From: Torymus aiolomorphi
Taxonomy: Eukaryota > Arthropoda > Insecta > Hymenoptera > Torymidae
Direction: 5' to 3'
NCBI GenBank assembly: GCA_036365515.1
Contig: CM070877.1
Coordinates: 15,362,201 to 15,426,200 of the forward strand
DNA: 64,000 bases
Shown here: one piece after another, positions 32,220 through 44,535 of the stretch
How positions within the stretch are numbered: position 1 is the first letter of the stretch
Layout: every line of letters begins with the position of its first letter
Translations under genes and position numbers: made by a program
The notes under the pieces: generated by a model
Told to the model about the DNA's origin: nothing
What the model saw: only the letters and a program-made list of their open reading frames with translations
Database searches by the model: none

Positions 32220-33744
32220 CTTACTCTCTCACGTTTTCTATGTCCGTGCCGATAATTTTATATATCGCGAATGCGTAGAAGTGGAGGCGCCGCTACACGA
32301 GTTAGAGAGAGAAAGAAAGAGAGCGAGTCCGTGTCGCGCGTTCAACGTGTACAAGTGAGACAGCGAGCGAGGAGCCGGCAGCCAGCCCGCCTGCCGACCC
32401 CGTCAAGCGAGTGCGAGAGAGAGACGCAACGCCTGCGAGAGCGACGGAGAGAGAGACAGAGAGAGCGACGCAACTCCTGCGAAAGCGACGGAGGGAGAGA
32501 GTCGAGTGCACCGGCTGCTCCTATATTCGTAAGTCTTCTGCTCTTCTTTCGCAAAATTTATGTAAAAGGCCTGCACGGAAATCGTCCCGTGCAAACTTCC
32601 CTTTTCATGTACGAGCGGGTGCGTGTCAGCCCGCTGCACTTTAACGCCGCACGCGAATATAGCATCTCCGCCGCGCTGTGTTGTTCATGCGTTCAAATTG
32701 TAACGACTCCGCTGGTCGTTTTTATATCTGAGTAAGCCCGATGTGCGCTTTACTCTCCGAGTGCGCGTATTCATCTCAGTGATGCAACTCGTTGGAAAGC
32801 GAAGTTCGCATGCAGACTTCACATTGTTTTCGGGATCGCGGTGCAGATCCCCGGGCTAGTCAATTTTGACACTCGTGGCACCATGTACTAGGGCATCGCT
32901 GGCCCGTGGCTTTTTGGGAATTTCTCCCAAAAGCCATCCCGTTATACAATAAACAAGAAGTTGAGACTTATCATTTAACGAATTTGAAATTTAAAATCAG
33001 AAGTGTGTGTAGCAAATAAAAAGTATATGCACGCGAAGTGGTCATTTTAATATATGGCGTGATATACGTTAATTACACAAAATTAATTTCTATAAATAAC
33101 AGATATCAATTTAGATGATATTAACAAAGATGATATTTATGAATATAATTAGAAAGTAGAAAACTATTTTTTAACATGCAGTAAGTTTGTTTTGCCAGCA
33201 TGCTTAACCTGTACATCCTCGTATTTGTGATTAAATATATTTTCGGGATTGTTTACGCCGATTTAAAAGTTCGCGCTTGTTTAGTATTGTCGGTTGTTGT
33301 GTGTAGCACGGAGACTCGGTGCACCACTCCCGCCCGCCCCCTTTTTCCACGCGATTTTTCGGGCCTCGCGACAGCGTCGCTTCTGCGAGTCTTTCTTCAT
33401 AGGCAAGCCCTTGCCAAAGCCGGTCGCACGCCGTAGTCGACGTCGTTTACGGGCACTATGTAACCATGGCTTTTATTATTCAACAGTGGGTAAACTACTT
33501 TTTATTGTGTGCACTGATAGAAGTATTCATTTGAAATCTAAAAACATGATGTATTTAAATTAAACGCAAATTTCCTTACTATTGCATAATATTCATAACC
33601 AGTACGTTCGTATATGTTTTGTATGAAATCCATCAATTACTTTAGTCCAAACACAGATTTCTTAAGGGAATGCCTTATACCGACAGAGTTCTCTGCCGTA
33701 CCAACCACAATATTTTGAATTAAATATTAATTGTTACAAGCCTT
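32220..33744. other. GAGA-rich and CpG-rich DNA, no confident gene
   Basis: A unit of about 56 bases (ACGCAACGCCTGCGAGAGCG) is duplicated at 32424-32520. The 154-residue plus frame at 32271-32735 is driven by this low-complexity arginine-rich repeat. From 32740 to 33740 the sequence is ordinary to AT-rich; frames of 78-89 residues at 33200-33563 are overlapping and unrecognised. It may be promoter or untranslated sequence of something lost. Confidence 0.35.
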
Positions 33745-33998
33745 TTCTTGAATTCTGAGAGTCGACGCACAAAGGCAATCTTATTATCTAATTCCCGGTC
33801 AAATTTCAGATAAATCTATCGGAAAATAAAAACGAAATTTGAAAAATCGCAAAATGTCATATTTTAGGGTTAATATAATAATATGCGACTTTGCGATTTT
33901 TCAAATTTCGTCTTTATTTTCTAATAGATTTATCTGAAATTTGACTAGGAATTAGATAATAAGTTTGCCTTTGTAAGTCGACTCTCAGAATTTAAGAT
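33745..33998. repeat. Hairpin, about 254 bp
   Basis: Arms of about 110 bases (AATTCTGAGAGTCGAC...CGAAATTTGAAAAATCGCAAA and its inverse) surround a short AT-rich loop near 33870. This is a third fold-back or MITE-like structure between the two PRANC copies. Confidence 0.7.
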
Positions 33999-34726
33999 GG
34001 GCGGCCTACCCCGTTCTCTAATTGTTATGCTTAACACCTTGTTTTTCGATGCTGAGCATTAGAAGGTCGCTTGACGCGTGCAGCGAGCCAGCCGATACTC
34101 CTCGGCGCTCGGCATCGAAAAATGAGGTGACAAGCATGAGCGAGAAAGAAAAGGACGGACCGACCACGTGTTTTCGGCTGCCGAGCACGCATGAACTTGT
34201 AGACGGCACGCTGCTGCGCGGCATATCTATCGCTGTACCGCTGTCTTCTGCAGGCGAGCCGACTCCTTGCATCTCTGCACGCATTCACCATTGCGGCCGT
34301 TGCTCGCCGGCTCATGTTGTACTAATCGTGAAGGTTATGCGTGCACTGACGGATTCACTATACTCATTAACTGTTAATACACCAAATTATTAAATATTAC
34401 GCTACATGGATTAATAGTAAAGGAATATTCATTTGTCAGAATTTCAAAGCCCTGTGGCTTAACAGTTAAGTCACGGGGTTTACAGTAAATGAATACCTAC
34501 TTCTATCAGTGTGCCTATCTGTCCCACTTTTCCGAGATCTGCTTCAAGAGGGATGTTCGTCAGGGTAACAATTTTAAAATCTTAAGGAAAGAGCAAAACT
34601 TCAATTTTCTGAGCCTAGTTTGCCGTCTCGTGATCCAACTTTGCTGGGGAAAAATCATACAACTTCTGTCGAAAAATTGAGAATTTGAGAAAAAACACAT
34701 TACTCTAAAAGTCATAAATCTCAGTT
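33999..34726. other. Unassigned DNA before copy 2
   Basis: It holds overlapping frames of 88-123 residues on both strands at 34018-34393, with no domain recognised. Homology to copy 1 (7820) begins near 34727, where CGTAATATACCACT appears in both. Confidence 0.4.
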
Positions 34727-34980
34727 TTTCCCGGGCAAACGTAATATACCACTAAAATCGAAAATCATTAAAAGGTTCCGACGCTATTGTACTTACACAA
34801 ATCCAGTAACATTGATATACCTAAGAAGAATTAGTCTACTTTCCCCCATTCCCGAAACCCAGATGTCAGCGCTAAATAATTGCATGCGGCTTCTCGCTCC
34901 CTAATTGTGCTCAGCAGGACTTATACTTACCTGCGTACTTAAGATTCTCATATCTTATGGCCCACATAAATCGACCTGCG
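34727..34980 (+). other. Upstream flank of ankyrin-PRANC copy 2, empty insertion sites
   Basis: AAAAGGTTCCGACGCTATTG is uninterrupted here, whereas copy 1 is split at GGTTC by the copia element. The TATCTTATGGCCCAC region is likewise uninterrupted where copy 1 carries the 1.9-kb TA-flanked element. It therefore serves as the reference pre-insertion sequence. Confidence 0.8.
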
Positions 34981-35016
34981 TATATATAGGACCGCAAGAG
35001 CCCAGGTGAGTTCAGT
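34981..35016 (+). promoter_or_regulatory. Core promoter of ankyrin-PRANC copy 2
   Basis: TATATATA at 34981-34988 and the initiator TCAGT at 35012-35016, with the A about 33 bases from the TATA start, as in copy 1. The promoter is still canonical although the gene downstream is broken. Confidence 0.65.
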
Positions 35017-35083
35017 CAAAAGACAGACGTAGTCGACAGTTGTTCTTTGAATCTTTCTGGGCTTCCGTGATTATAGGAAAAAG

Positions 35084-36214
35084 ATGGAGGAGTTGACTTC
35101 GGCATTGTGGACAGCGGCGCTAAAGGAAGACTATGACTTGGCAAGTCAACTGATCTGCAGTGGCGCGAACGTGAACGAATCACGACATATAGGAGTCAAC
35201 TGTGAGACGACGTTGCTGCACTGTGCAGCCGCGAGGCGTGATATCCAATTAGTGCGTCTGCTTATAAACCACGGTGCAAATTGCCATGCGCGTGACAGTC
35301 GGAATTGCACACCGCTGAACTCGGCCATAACTGTCAATGACCGCCCCGATGTCGTCGAAGAGCTCATCAACGGAGGGGCTATCGTGGGTGCGCTGGACTT
35401 TAAGCAATTCACGCCGTTCCTTCTGGCAGTGTACAATGGCTTCGACCAGTCAGCAGAAAAACTTATTGCCAGAGGAGCATCTATTGAGGCGGTAGTAGAA
35501 AATGGTTGGAGTGCACTACACTTGGCGTCAATGTCCCCGTCAGTCAACTTGAGTATAGTCAAAATGCTGATCAGCCGTGGAATCAATATAGTGCTGAGAA
35601 TGATGAGGGGATTACGCCACTGCAAAGTGCAGTATGCAGGACTGGCATCACGGACTTGGTGAGTATATAAAATAATATGGATTTACAAATTTTTTCTAAC
35701 ATATTCAAGTATTTTTGCTTCTTCTTAGTTAGAAGGCGCTTCGTTATATTATATACTAATTAAGTTTTGTTAAAAATATGTAAAAAATATGTTTTGGTCA
35801 CATCAAGTCTAAATACGCACAAAAATCTGTATATGTCTATAAACACTTTTTTAATTGTTTGTATTTTCAATAATAATTAAACAAAGAAATTCATATAGAT
35901 GAATTTAGGTCTAAGAATGTTAATTATGAGAGTTGCAAATAAATATAAAAAATAAAAGTGAGATAAGATTGAGGAAGTCACGTGCCAATGAATTGGTAAC
36001 GGCTTTTTAATTTAATTTAACTTATAGCTGCATGAAACAACAAACGCTTTGATTTTCAGATTGAAGTTCTTCTTAACAACGGCGCAGATGTGAATAAAAA
36101 GGCACGGGATCTTTCGGGTGACTTCCCCTTGTACTTAGCGGCGTCTACAGACTACGCTAATGTCCATCTTCTGCTAAAGCGGGGCGCGCGCATCAACGAA
36201 GCAAATAATGCAGG
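35084..36214 (+). pseudogene. Ankyrin-PRANC copy 2, 5' part
   Basis: Exon 1 (35084-35658) starts MEELTSALWTAALKEDYDLA and aligns with copy 1 through repeats such as TLLHCAAARRDIQLVRLLI and NGWSALHLASMSPS. One base is missing near 35591 (copy 1 has GATGCTGAG, here GTGCTGAG), which shifts the frame into a stop at 35660. The donor GTGAGT (35659) and acceptor TTTTCAG (before 36060) are intact. Exon 2 begins at 36060 and is cut after GGTAAT by the 11.2-kb element. The intron is only about 400 bases because it lacks repeat R. Nucleotide similarity to copy 1 is high, so the duplication is fairly recent. Confidence 0.9.
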
Positions 36215-36342
36215 TAATTAGTCCAAACAATAGGGAGAAGAGGTTACAGAAATTCCATCCCGGATAAGAAAATATGGCTGTATAGGAAATTAAATTCTGA
36301 ATCACGTTTCTGTTTCATACAACCGCAGCCGAAGTGGCGAAC

Positions 36343-39300
36343 CTGGTCAAAAAAATTCGTAAGGTTGGAAAAAACGGGTTTTCGCCAATAAAAAAAAACT
36401 ATAACTCTGATCAAAAAAAGTTAAATGAGGAAGTTGTAGGTATTAAAAAGATCTATCGATTCATGTAAATACATGTATATCGATTTTTGTTACTTTTCGA
36501 GATATATCGAAAAAACCTCTAAAAATCGGGTTCTCTAGTACTCGGTCAATTTTATGCCTGGATACTTTATATTTACTGTAAGTATAGCTCATGGGAAGAC
36601 AAAAAAGCACGTTTTTGAAAAATTTAAAAATATTCATTATTTTTCGAGATATATCGATTTTTCGAGAAAAAGGCGCTCTCCAAAATTGGCTATTTCTCGT
36701 CGACGGATGGTCGTGCAGTAACGATCGAGCACTTTTATTTTTCTAGATGAGTTGTTCTATCATTTTATTATACAATTATAACGAATTTTTCAATTTTAAT
36801 GCTCAAAAAATCACTTTGAAAAAGTATCCTCTTTTTTGGACGTGTTTTTTTCGTATAGCTTTTTCAATTTTTATTTTATAGTAATGGCTATTATGGCAAT
36901 CGATTACTGACATTTTTTCACGTATTTTAAAAAAAAAAAAAGTTTCTACGAACTTCTGGAGCCGAAATAATGTTTTTATTTTTAAAAAATCTAGAGGATG
37001 CAATTAACATGTTATAGCAATGGGGTTTGCGGGAGGTTACTATCGAATACCTATATTTTCAATAAAAAAATACTAGGATATGGTTTATTGATTGCTAGTA
37101 TTAATAATTAAGTGATAAAGTCAAGCGCGCGGGCGCTTCGTGCGTCAGCTGTGGAGGGCGGCGGAGTGGGGATAGCGCCGAGCGGACGCTCGCAAAGCTG
37201 ATTTCGTACATTCAAAATCGACCGTGCTTACAAAATCTTCATTATCTCGGCTTCTAAATGACGCACAAACATCCTTTGTACTTAATCTGGGGTAGCTCGA
37301 CGAGATGAACACGAATATTACGATTTCGTTCGCCTTAAGAGCAAAATAATTCCGGAATTTTTTTATTTTCGTTAAGTTATAATTTTTGTTGTACTATTTT
37401 CGTTATTTTGATAAATGTTTATTATTACAACAGTATTTTGCTTGTAAGACTTTAACTTTTCTACTACAAAATTATTTTTATTATCTCAGTAATTAATTGT
37501 TTATGAAACGAAATTAAACAAATTAATAATAACATAAATTTGAAAAATATACTTTATTATATTTTTTTTATATTTTATTAACCAGAGTAATACAAAATTA
37601 CATTACAAAAGTAGTCCAGCAGAGGAAGTCACTTCCTGTTTGCTGGTCTGGTATATATGATAAACTTACAATCTAAACTTACAATCTAATACATTTCTTT
37701 TAGAGTGTATTTGTTTACTCTCCTGTAACTTGTGTAACGGAACCGTCTACGATGGGAAAATTTTTTTTTGTATATATTTTTATGCGATGAACCATAGTCA
37801 TAACCCTGAACACCTACTACCCTATCGACACTATTGCACCAAGGGTTGTAGATGTGACCTGCGTTTCTCGGAGTCTCAAGCTGTCATAAAACACCGACGC
37901 GGCGCATGCTTTAAAATTTCTGAATTTTTAATCTTGTAATTTCCTTTTCCTTAAAAGGCTATATTTAGACTTAATATAAAAACGGACTGTAAACTTTCCT
38001 TTCTTCTTGATAAAGACAAACACTACTTTTAAATAAATAAAAATTATATCCGATTACACCTACGATCACAGATACTGTAAAATTATAATACGCAATTGTT
38101 TATCGAAGATTATTATATTCTCTTGTACAAAAGTAAGTAACCTCACTCTAATAAAAAAATGTTCAATAGTAAAACCTTTAGTTGAATTACAATATTTCTG
38201 CAATACAATTTTATTTAGAAATACTTCAGTTGTATTAATGAGTTAGTTATAAATTAGGGTTAATTTTCTACAAGGATATATTTTAAATAATAATTTAAGT
38301 ACGAATTGTTAAACAAACCCTTGTGCAATAATCACAATTGTAATTCTTCCTTTATACGTTTGACCTAAATAGCAAACCGTTCCAAACGCGAGGTATAAGA
38401 GTTTATAAGGTTTTCCATTCACAATCACAAACAAATATAAAATTACAATAACTACTTTAAGACACATTCATGAAAGAATATTTTTCCTACTCAAATAATG
38501 AAACTTATTCAACCTTCTGTTTTTCTTCTGCTATAAATAAATAAACTGTTTTATTACATATCACAAATTTAACAAACATTTTTGGATTTTGAACAATTAC
38601 ATGTGAGTTGGAAATATTCCTTCAAAATGTGGAATTAGCCTTAAGAAGACGATAGCCCTAGCGGATGCGTAATCTTGGGGCTGTAAAACACATGGCCCAT
38701 ACTAAATATAGATACGACGCTTTCCCACGCAGGGACGCGCTTTTCCGAGTTTTTCAAAACATGACTTATACTATACATTGAAATATTATTTTACATTATC
38801 TCTCAAACCGTTATCAATAAAATTATTTTAACAACAACCGATATTAAATATAACAGTAAGGAAATTAGGAAAAATAATATTAATTATATATATTCTTTGT
38901 TAAATAGCAATCAACAGCTTTGTTGTTTTTGTATTAATAATACAAAGATCTAGTAACAAAAACCCAAAAATATAGCTCTATGAGTAACCATATGCATTTT
39001 ATAAACGCAACCTATAACCATGTAAAGAATCTTTATTAACCAACGATAAATAATTACTATAATAGCTATTATATTATATAAATCAACAAGTTTTGATAAC
39101 AAAGCATTTAGGTTTTAGTTTATTTTAGATAATTGACTGTTATTATAAATTTATCATATATGATTTCATTGTAAATTAGATTATTAAGTTAGTAAAATTT
39201 TGTATTCCGAATAACTATCATTAAAATAGTCGTAGCATTTTCATTCAAGTTGTAATATCTTGCTACATAATTATTTAGTAAGATAAATAATTCAATTCAT

Positions 39301-40604
39301 GGTAGAATATCTAGATTGTTAATTATAGGAAAACCCGAGACAAAGAAGATGTTTGTCAGCTACATCAGCCCCAAAACACATGGCTCGTCTAAAAATAGAT
39401 TTTTCTCAGTCTTCCTGCGCGGAGACGCATTTTCCAGCATCTTTTGGGACTCAATGTACTATAGCATAAGAATATTATTTTACAATAACGCTAGATATCT
39501 CATTAATTATAATTAGAAAAATAATTTTTGTTTAAGATAAAAGTTGCATCATGTTAAGTAAAAATTAAGAGATGAGAAAATCCATTATTATAATATGTTT
39601 TTATAGTAATAATAATCCATTTGTCTATTTCTACTAGATTAACTAACTAGACTTAAGTTTAGATGATAAACTGTTTAGAATTTGAATAATACATTTGTAA
39701 TTCGTACGTTTTCTTAATAATAATTAACTATTATGACTATTTATAAGTAATTTTCATTGTTAATGCAAGTTTTATGAAATATACACATTAGATAAAACAT
39801 TTTACTGGACAATAGTTGTATTTTAACACATTGTTACTTACGAAAACTAATTAAATTTCAAATATTTTAAATAAATAATAGAAAATCTAAGGAAAATGTA
39901 TTAATTTAATAAAATAACTTAATAATATGATTGATACATTAGCTAGAATGAATAGTCTAATGTTTTTATAAAGTTTGCATAAGAAATTTCATTGTTTAAT
40001 GTATAATTAAGTTTATAAAATTTGTAATGCGTTTAACTCCTGTTGTAATAGACCGATAACTTCCGTTCAAATTTGTATTTTCATTTTAGAACAAAATGTA
40101 ATAGAATAACATATTTTATAATTTATAAACTGCCAACATTGTATAATTTTCAACAAGTAACAGAAAATTGATCATTTTTGACTCGAAAGAAAGAGAAGGA
40201 TATATCTTTTGTCTCTCTCATCTCTCTTTCTCTGTCGCACATATATCGTTCTCTCTCGCTCCTTAAAGAAGATACGAGCCGCCGGAAAATACCCTAGAGA
40301 AGGGATAAGGGACCGCTCTCTGCCGCTCTCTGTGTTAAAACATAGGATTTTCCCCACTATCACAAAAATCGACGTTTGGAAGGGATGACACCCCCGCACC
40401 ATTGGACACCGTTTTCTCACACCACTAGCCACAATTAACACTACAGGATACATGACTATCAACCGCCGTTACAAATGTCAACCAGCGATTCGATGCCTCA
40501 AGATGACGCAACCACCCGATTCGACACCGCAATTTTCCAGCCAAAGAAGAGGAGGAGCAATGTATTTAAATACGCCGAACGCGCACTGCTGGTCGGTCAG
40601 TCAG
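36343..40604. other. Left non-coding half of the 11.2-kb element
   Basis: AT-rich. A TTTTCGAGATATATCGA motif occurs twice (about 36497 and 36643). One CpG-rich patch, AAGCGCGCGGGCGCTTCG, lies at about 37123. A divergent direct repeat includes AAAACACATGGCCCAT near 38687 and AAAACACATGGCTCGT near 39371, each followed by a similar AT-rich tail, about 680 bases apart. A CT-rich stretch is at 40195-40265. No gene is supported; the small open frames (for example 40475-40759) have no domain. Confidence 0.4.
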
Positions 40605-40800
40605 ATTTACAAGCCTCACAAGCTTTGCTGACTGGTCCAGGGTGCAGTTCAACACAAGCCTCACAAGCTTTGCTGACTGTACAGCAGTTCACCACAAGCC
40701 TCACAAGCTTTACTGAACTGACCAAGTCAGATCAACACAAGCCTCACAAGCTTTGCTGACTGTACAGCAGATTGACACAAGCCTCACAAGCTTAAAAACT
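40605..40800. repeat. Short tandem repeat, CAAGCCTCACAAGCTTTGCTGACTG type
   Basis: Five imperfect copies of AAGCCTCACAAGCTT occur, spaced roughly 40-55 bases, with GCTGACTG(TACAGCAG) joining most of them. The repeat lies inside the 11.2-kb element. Confidence 0.75.
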
Positions 40801-40965
40801 CTGTACACAAATTTCAAAATTTAAATAAATATTCAGATTTTTCAAATTTCTAGTTTAATTTCTTTTACCAAATTTCTAAATTTACTATATTCAAACATTA
40901 TAAGAGAAAAGGAAATTTACAAAAAATAAGAAAGGTAAATAAAGGAAAAAAAAGAAAAATAAATT

Positions 40966-41640
40966 AAAATTCCAGACAAGTGAATAAGTAATTGTCTTGG
41001 ATCGTGAATAGACGATTGGCCTTGATCTTAAGGATTACTGGACAGGAGCTATTCACGATAACAATTCATTTAGTGCGAGTCTTAAGGGCTTTGTGCAATT
41101 TGAGTTGACAAGGCAACGACTGAATTAACTTAAAGAGAACTATTATTTCAAAAATAAAGAAATTTTGGATCATTAATGAAAATAAAAGAGATCCGAATAA
41201 ATTAAAATTCCAGACAAGTGAATAAGTAATTGTCTTGGATCGTGAATAGACGATTGGCCTTGATCTTAAGGATTACTGGACAGGAGCTATTCACGATAAC
41301 AATTCATTTAGTGCGAGTCTTAAGGGATTTGTGCAATTTGAGTTGACAAGGCAACGACTGAATTAACTTAAAGAGAATTATTATTTCAAAAATAAAGAAA
41401 TTTTGGATCATTAATGAAAATAAAAGAGATCCGAATAAATTAAAATTCCAGACAAGCAAATAAGTAATTGTCTTGGATCGTGAATAGACGATTGGCCTTG
41501 ATCTTAAGGATTACTGGACAGGAGCTATTCACGATAACAATTCATTTAGTGCGAGTCTTAAGGGCTTTGTGCAATTTGAGTTGACAAGGCAACGACTGAA
41601 TTAACTTGAAAAGAATTATTATTTGGAAAATAAATATCAT
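40966..41640. repeat. 238-bp tandem repeat, about 2.8 copies
   Basis: CCAGACAAG starts units at 40972, 41210 and 41448, a period of 238. Units are nearly identical, including GGATCGTGAATAGACGATTG and CAAGGCAACGACTGAATTAA. The third unit decays after GAATTAACTTG. Subterminal or internal satellite-like arrays of this sort are common in large DNA transposons. Confidence 0.9.
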
Positions 41641-43157
41641 TAAAATTTAACGAACTAAGGAAAAATTACAAATCGATAATAATTGATTAGGTCGGTTTAG
41701 GGAAGGGCGAATCTGAGAATAACCTGAGATGGGGGAAATTTAGTATTATCCAACACACATCATTCCAGGGCTCGTGACCTTTTTCCAATCCATACAAGAG
41801 GCATGTGCAACAAAAATTGTTTTTAAGAGACAAATGTGCTGCTTCTGTTGGTCCCTATTAAAATCCAAGTCCTCAATCCAAAGAAAAATTAATTACTAAA
41901 TTTTCAACGATTAATTATGAACTTGTTACTACACATCTTTTCCTTTAGCTCGTCCATGGTTTATTAGCTGGCGCAGCTACGACCAAAAAGAGAATTAATT
42001 CTTAATTGAGTTAATAATCCCAGTCGTGTTATGTTTTAGGACGTGACACTTGGTTACAGGGAGAAACAAATTTTAACTATAAATAAAACTATGTCACTAG
42101 CACTCTCACCAATATCTTATTAGCATAGATCTCGCAGTTGTAGGTGTTTCTGTTGCTGCATTCTTGTTTCTTGTATAAATTATCCTTTCATGTTTATTGA
42201 GTCGAGCTGGGCATGTAAGCCCAACTGCACAAATGACCCTATAATGAGGGTACATGTCCCTGTGTTGGTTACTCGAATCGCATTTACAGTTTGATGTGAA
42301 GACTATTTCATCTATTACTACTATATCCTTGTGATTTGGTTGTGCATCTAGTGGGTACATTGAATTAGTAAAATTTTGCTTGCCTCTGATTCCTCTATCA
42401 AAATAAAAAAGTGCTTTGTTAGATCCTAGGTAGTTAATATCACCATATGTCATACGGATGTTGTTTGTAGTTGTTTTGTTTCCTGATTCTGTTGTTACTG
42501 GTTTTTGTAGTAATTTAATGCTACTTTCATTGGCTATATTGGCAATCATATCATATTTCTTCTATTCCATTATGTTAAATTTTGGTGGGTTTTTTATTTT
42601 TTCCTTGATTTTCAGTTGTATCAGTGCTTTTTAAGAAATGGATATGCTTAATTCCACGTTTTTTAGGATCATGGCAATAAGGACAATTTTTGTTATATGT
42701 TATTGTTTGTGGATTACTGTTCGAGTTGGGCCACTTAGTAAATTTCCTTATAAAAGAATATACTTTTTTTGGTTATTTAATTTTTTCTTCCGTTTCTGTA
42801 GTAAATAACTGGATTATGCTGTCTGCGATTATGTTTATATTTTGCAAGTATCTATCATTATTGCATTTTTAATTTGGTGAAGTTATAATTTGTCATTCGT
42901 TGGTGTGAGTGAAATTGGTGTCGTATGCATTTGGTTATCGAACAGATGTATGTCCTAGTATCTAATAATAATGCGTCAAGCATAGTCTTATCCACATGGA
43001 CTTTCGATGTTAGACAGTCATACTTGACGGTTGTTTTCCTTCCTTTATATTGTAATATTAGGGCATAGCCCTTAAAATATTATTTTATTACATAATTATT
43101 TATAAAATATGTATACATTCATCATAATGAGAATAGTCTTCTATAAATGTCTTATGT
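41641..43157. other. Unassigned part of the 11.2-kb element
   Basis: A 147-residue minus-strand frame (42106-42549) contains CKCDSSNQHRDMYPHYRVIC, which I do not recognise. Minus-strand sequence near 42880-43030 reads as a broken frame without known motifs. It may be remnants of another element nested in the transposon. Confidence 0.35.
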
Positions 43158-44508
43158 TCACAAAACTTTTCTCCTCTTTGTTGGATTATTATCTTCCTCA
43201 TTTTCTTGTCCCTCTTCTTCCATATTTAGGTTAAGAAGCTTTTCGAAGGCATCATTAGAGTCCTCGTCTATTTCGATGTTGGGAGCAGTTTCGAAATTTT
43301 CACATTGTGTTGCGTCACAATGTGAGCAGACACTTGTACATTTAAGGAAATTTTTGCTACATGATATTTTTTTGATTATTTCGTCGGGTATCAACGGTTC
43401 TTCACTATAAACTGGCATTATCATATTCTCTGTAATTTTCCACTCCCACAGAGTTACATCGTTTTCATTGCCCAACCATTGCTGTAATTGCAAATAAACT
43501 CTGTAGGCATGTTGTTTGGCAGCTCCTTCAGTAGGGGGAAGATTTTCTAATTTAAATGAAGCTCGAGACGTAGATCGTTTGAAATGCTCATAGCGATGTT
43601 CGTTAAGCTTTACGTTAATTTTATTGCTATATAACAGAGAAATTATTTTATACATATTCTTAGCAATTTCATCACGTGGAGCATTTTTTTTATAGAAAAC
43701 ATCTAGTAATTGAAGGTAAGCATGATTAGAATTAAATACTTTTACTAATTTGTGTTTTCCTTGTTTGTAAAATGAAGAGACTGTGTCACATCCCGATACG
43801 GCGTGTAAGAAGGCTACATACTTTGATAATTCTAAATGTTTAAAACTGTTATTAAAGTACCATCGATCTACGTCTCGCCCCTTTCCTTTTTTCAAAAACA
43901 AAATCGTCTTTGTAATAGAAATTAACTGCGTTAAAAGTACAAGTAGATCTATATCCTCTCCAACTATATGACAATATTATTTTCTGAACTGAAATTTGCG
44001 GCAGTTTTAACAATTAATAAATCAGCATCTTCTTCTGCTATTTTGGTTTCAAATCCAACATTTTGCAATCCAACACAAAGCATGTTAATAAGCCATTGCT
44101 ACTGTTAGACAAAAAGGCCGCCTGCTTTTCAGTGATTTTTGTATTTTCATCAAAATAAAATTCTCTAGATACATTGCTACATTGCCGTCTCAATCTTTCC
44201 CACGTTTTTAAACTGCCGCTTGTGTCTTCTGGATATCCATCAAATACTATTATTGCTTTTTTATATTGTTGTTCTACGTATCGTACGTATTTATTAATAA
44301 TTTCTTTGATAAGTATATTACGTTGCCAAACAACACGATGTAATAGGCTACCGCCGTCTAGAACATAAATATCATTTGCATTTATCTGTGGAATCGGAGA
44401 TAAACACTCAAAATTTTCATAAAAACTTGATTTTGCCGGTTTGCGTATTCCATTCTCATCAAAGAGAGAAAGTGGAAATGGCGCGAGTTCATATTGCAGA
44501 TAGTCCAC
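43158..44508 (-). pseudogene. XPG/FEN1 (PIN)-like nuclease and C-terminal region of the transposon
   Basis: Three pieces cover one protein. The first (44508-44038) has IYVLDGGSLLHRVVWQR near the front and KAIIVFDGY, typical of the N-terminal part of PIN/FEN1-like nucleases. After a frameshift near 44085 the next frame carries the acidic motif EEDADLLIV, then another break, then GEDIDLLVLL near 43950, continuing into 43901-43158 (FLHAVSGCDTVSSFYKQGKH, LPPTEGAAKQHAYRVYLQLQ, a cysteine cluster CTSVCSHCDATQCENF). The paired acidic motifs support metal-dependent nuclease chemistry. This protein type is widespread in invertebrate transposons. The copy is dead: at least two frameshifts. Confidence 0.7.
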
Positions 44509-44535
44509 GCCCGTGGGTCAGTCCGCCGCTAGTTT

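Noticed and set aside
32271..32735. 154-residue arginine- and serine-rich open frame
   Set aside because: Driven by GAGAGA/GCGACG low complexity and a 56-base duplication; overlapping frames are equally open.
40475..40759. 94-residue frame MSTSDSMPQDD...
   Set aside because: Half of it is the AAGCCTCACAAGCTT tandem repeat; no recognisable domain.
40605..41640. CRISPR-like array
   Set aside because: Direct repeats have no uniform unique spacers and the context is a eukaryotic transposon.
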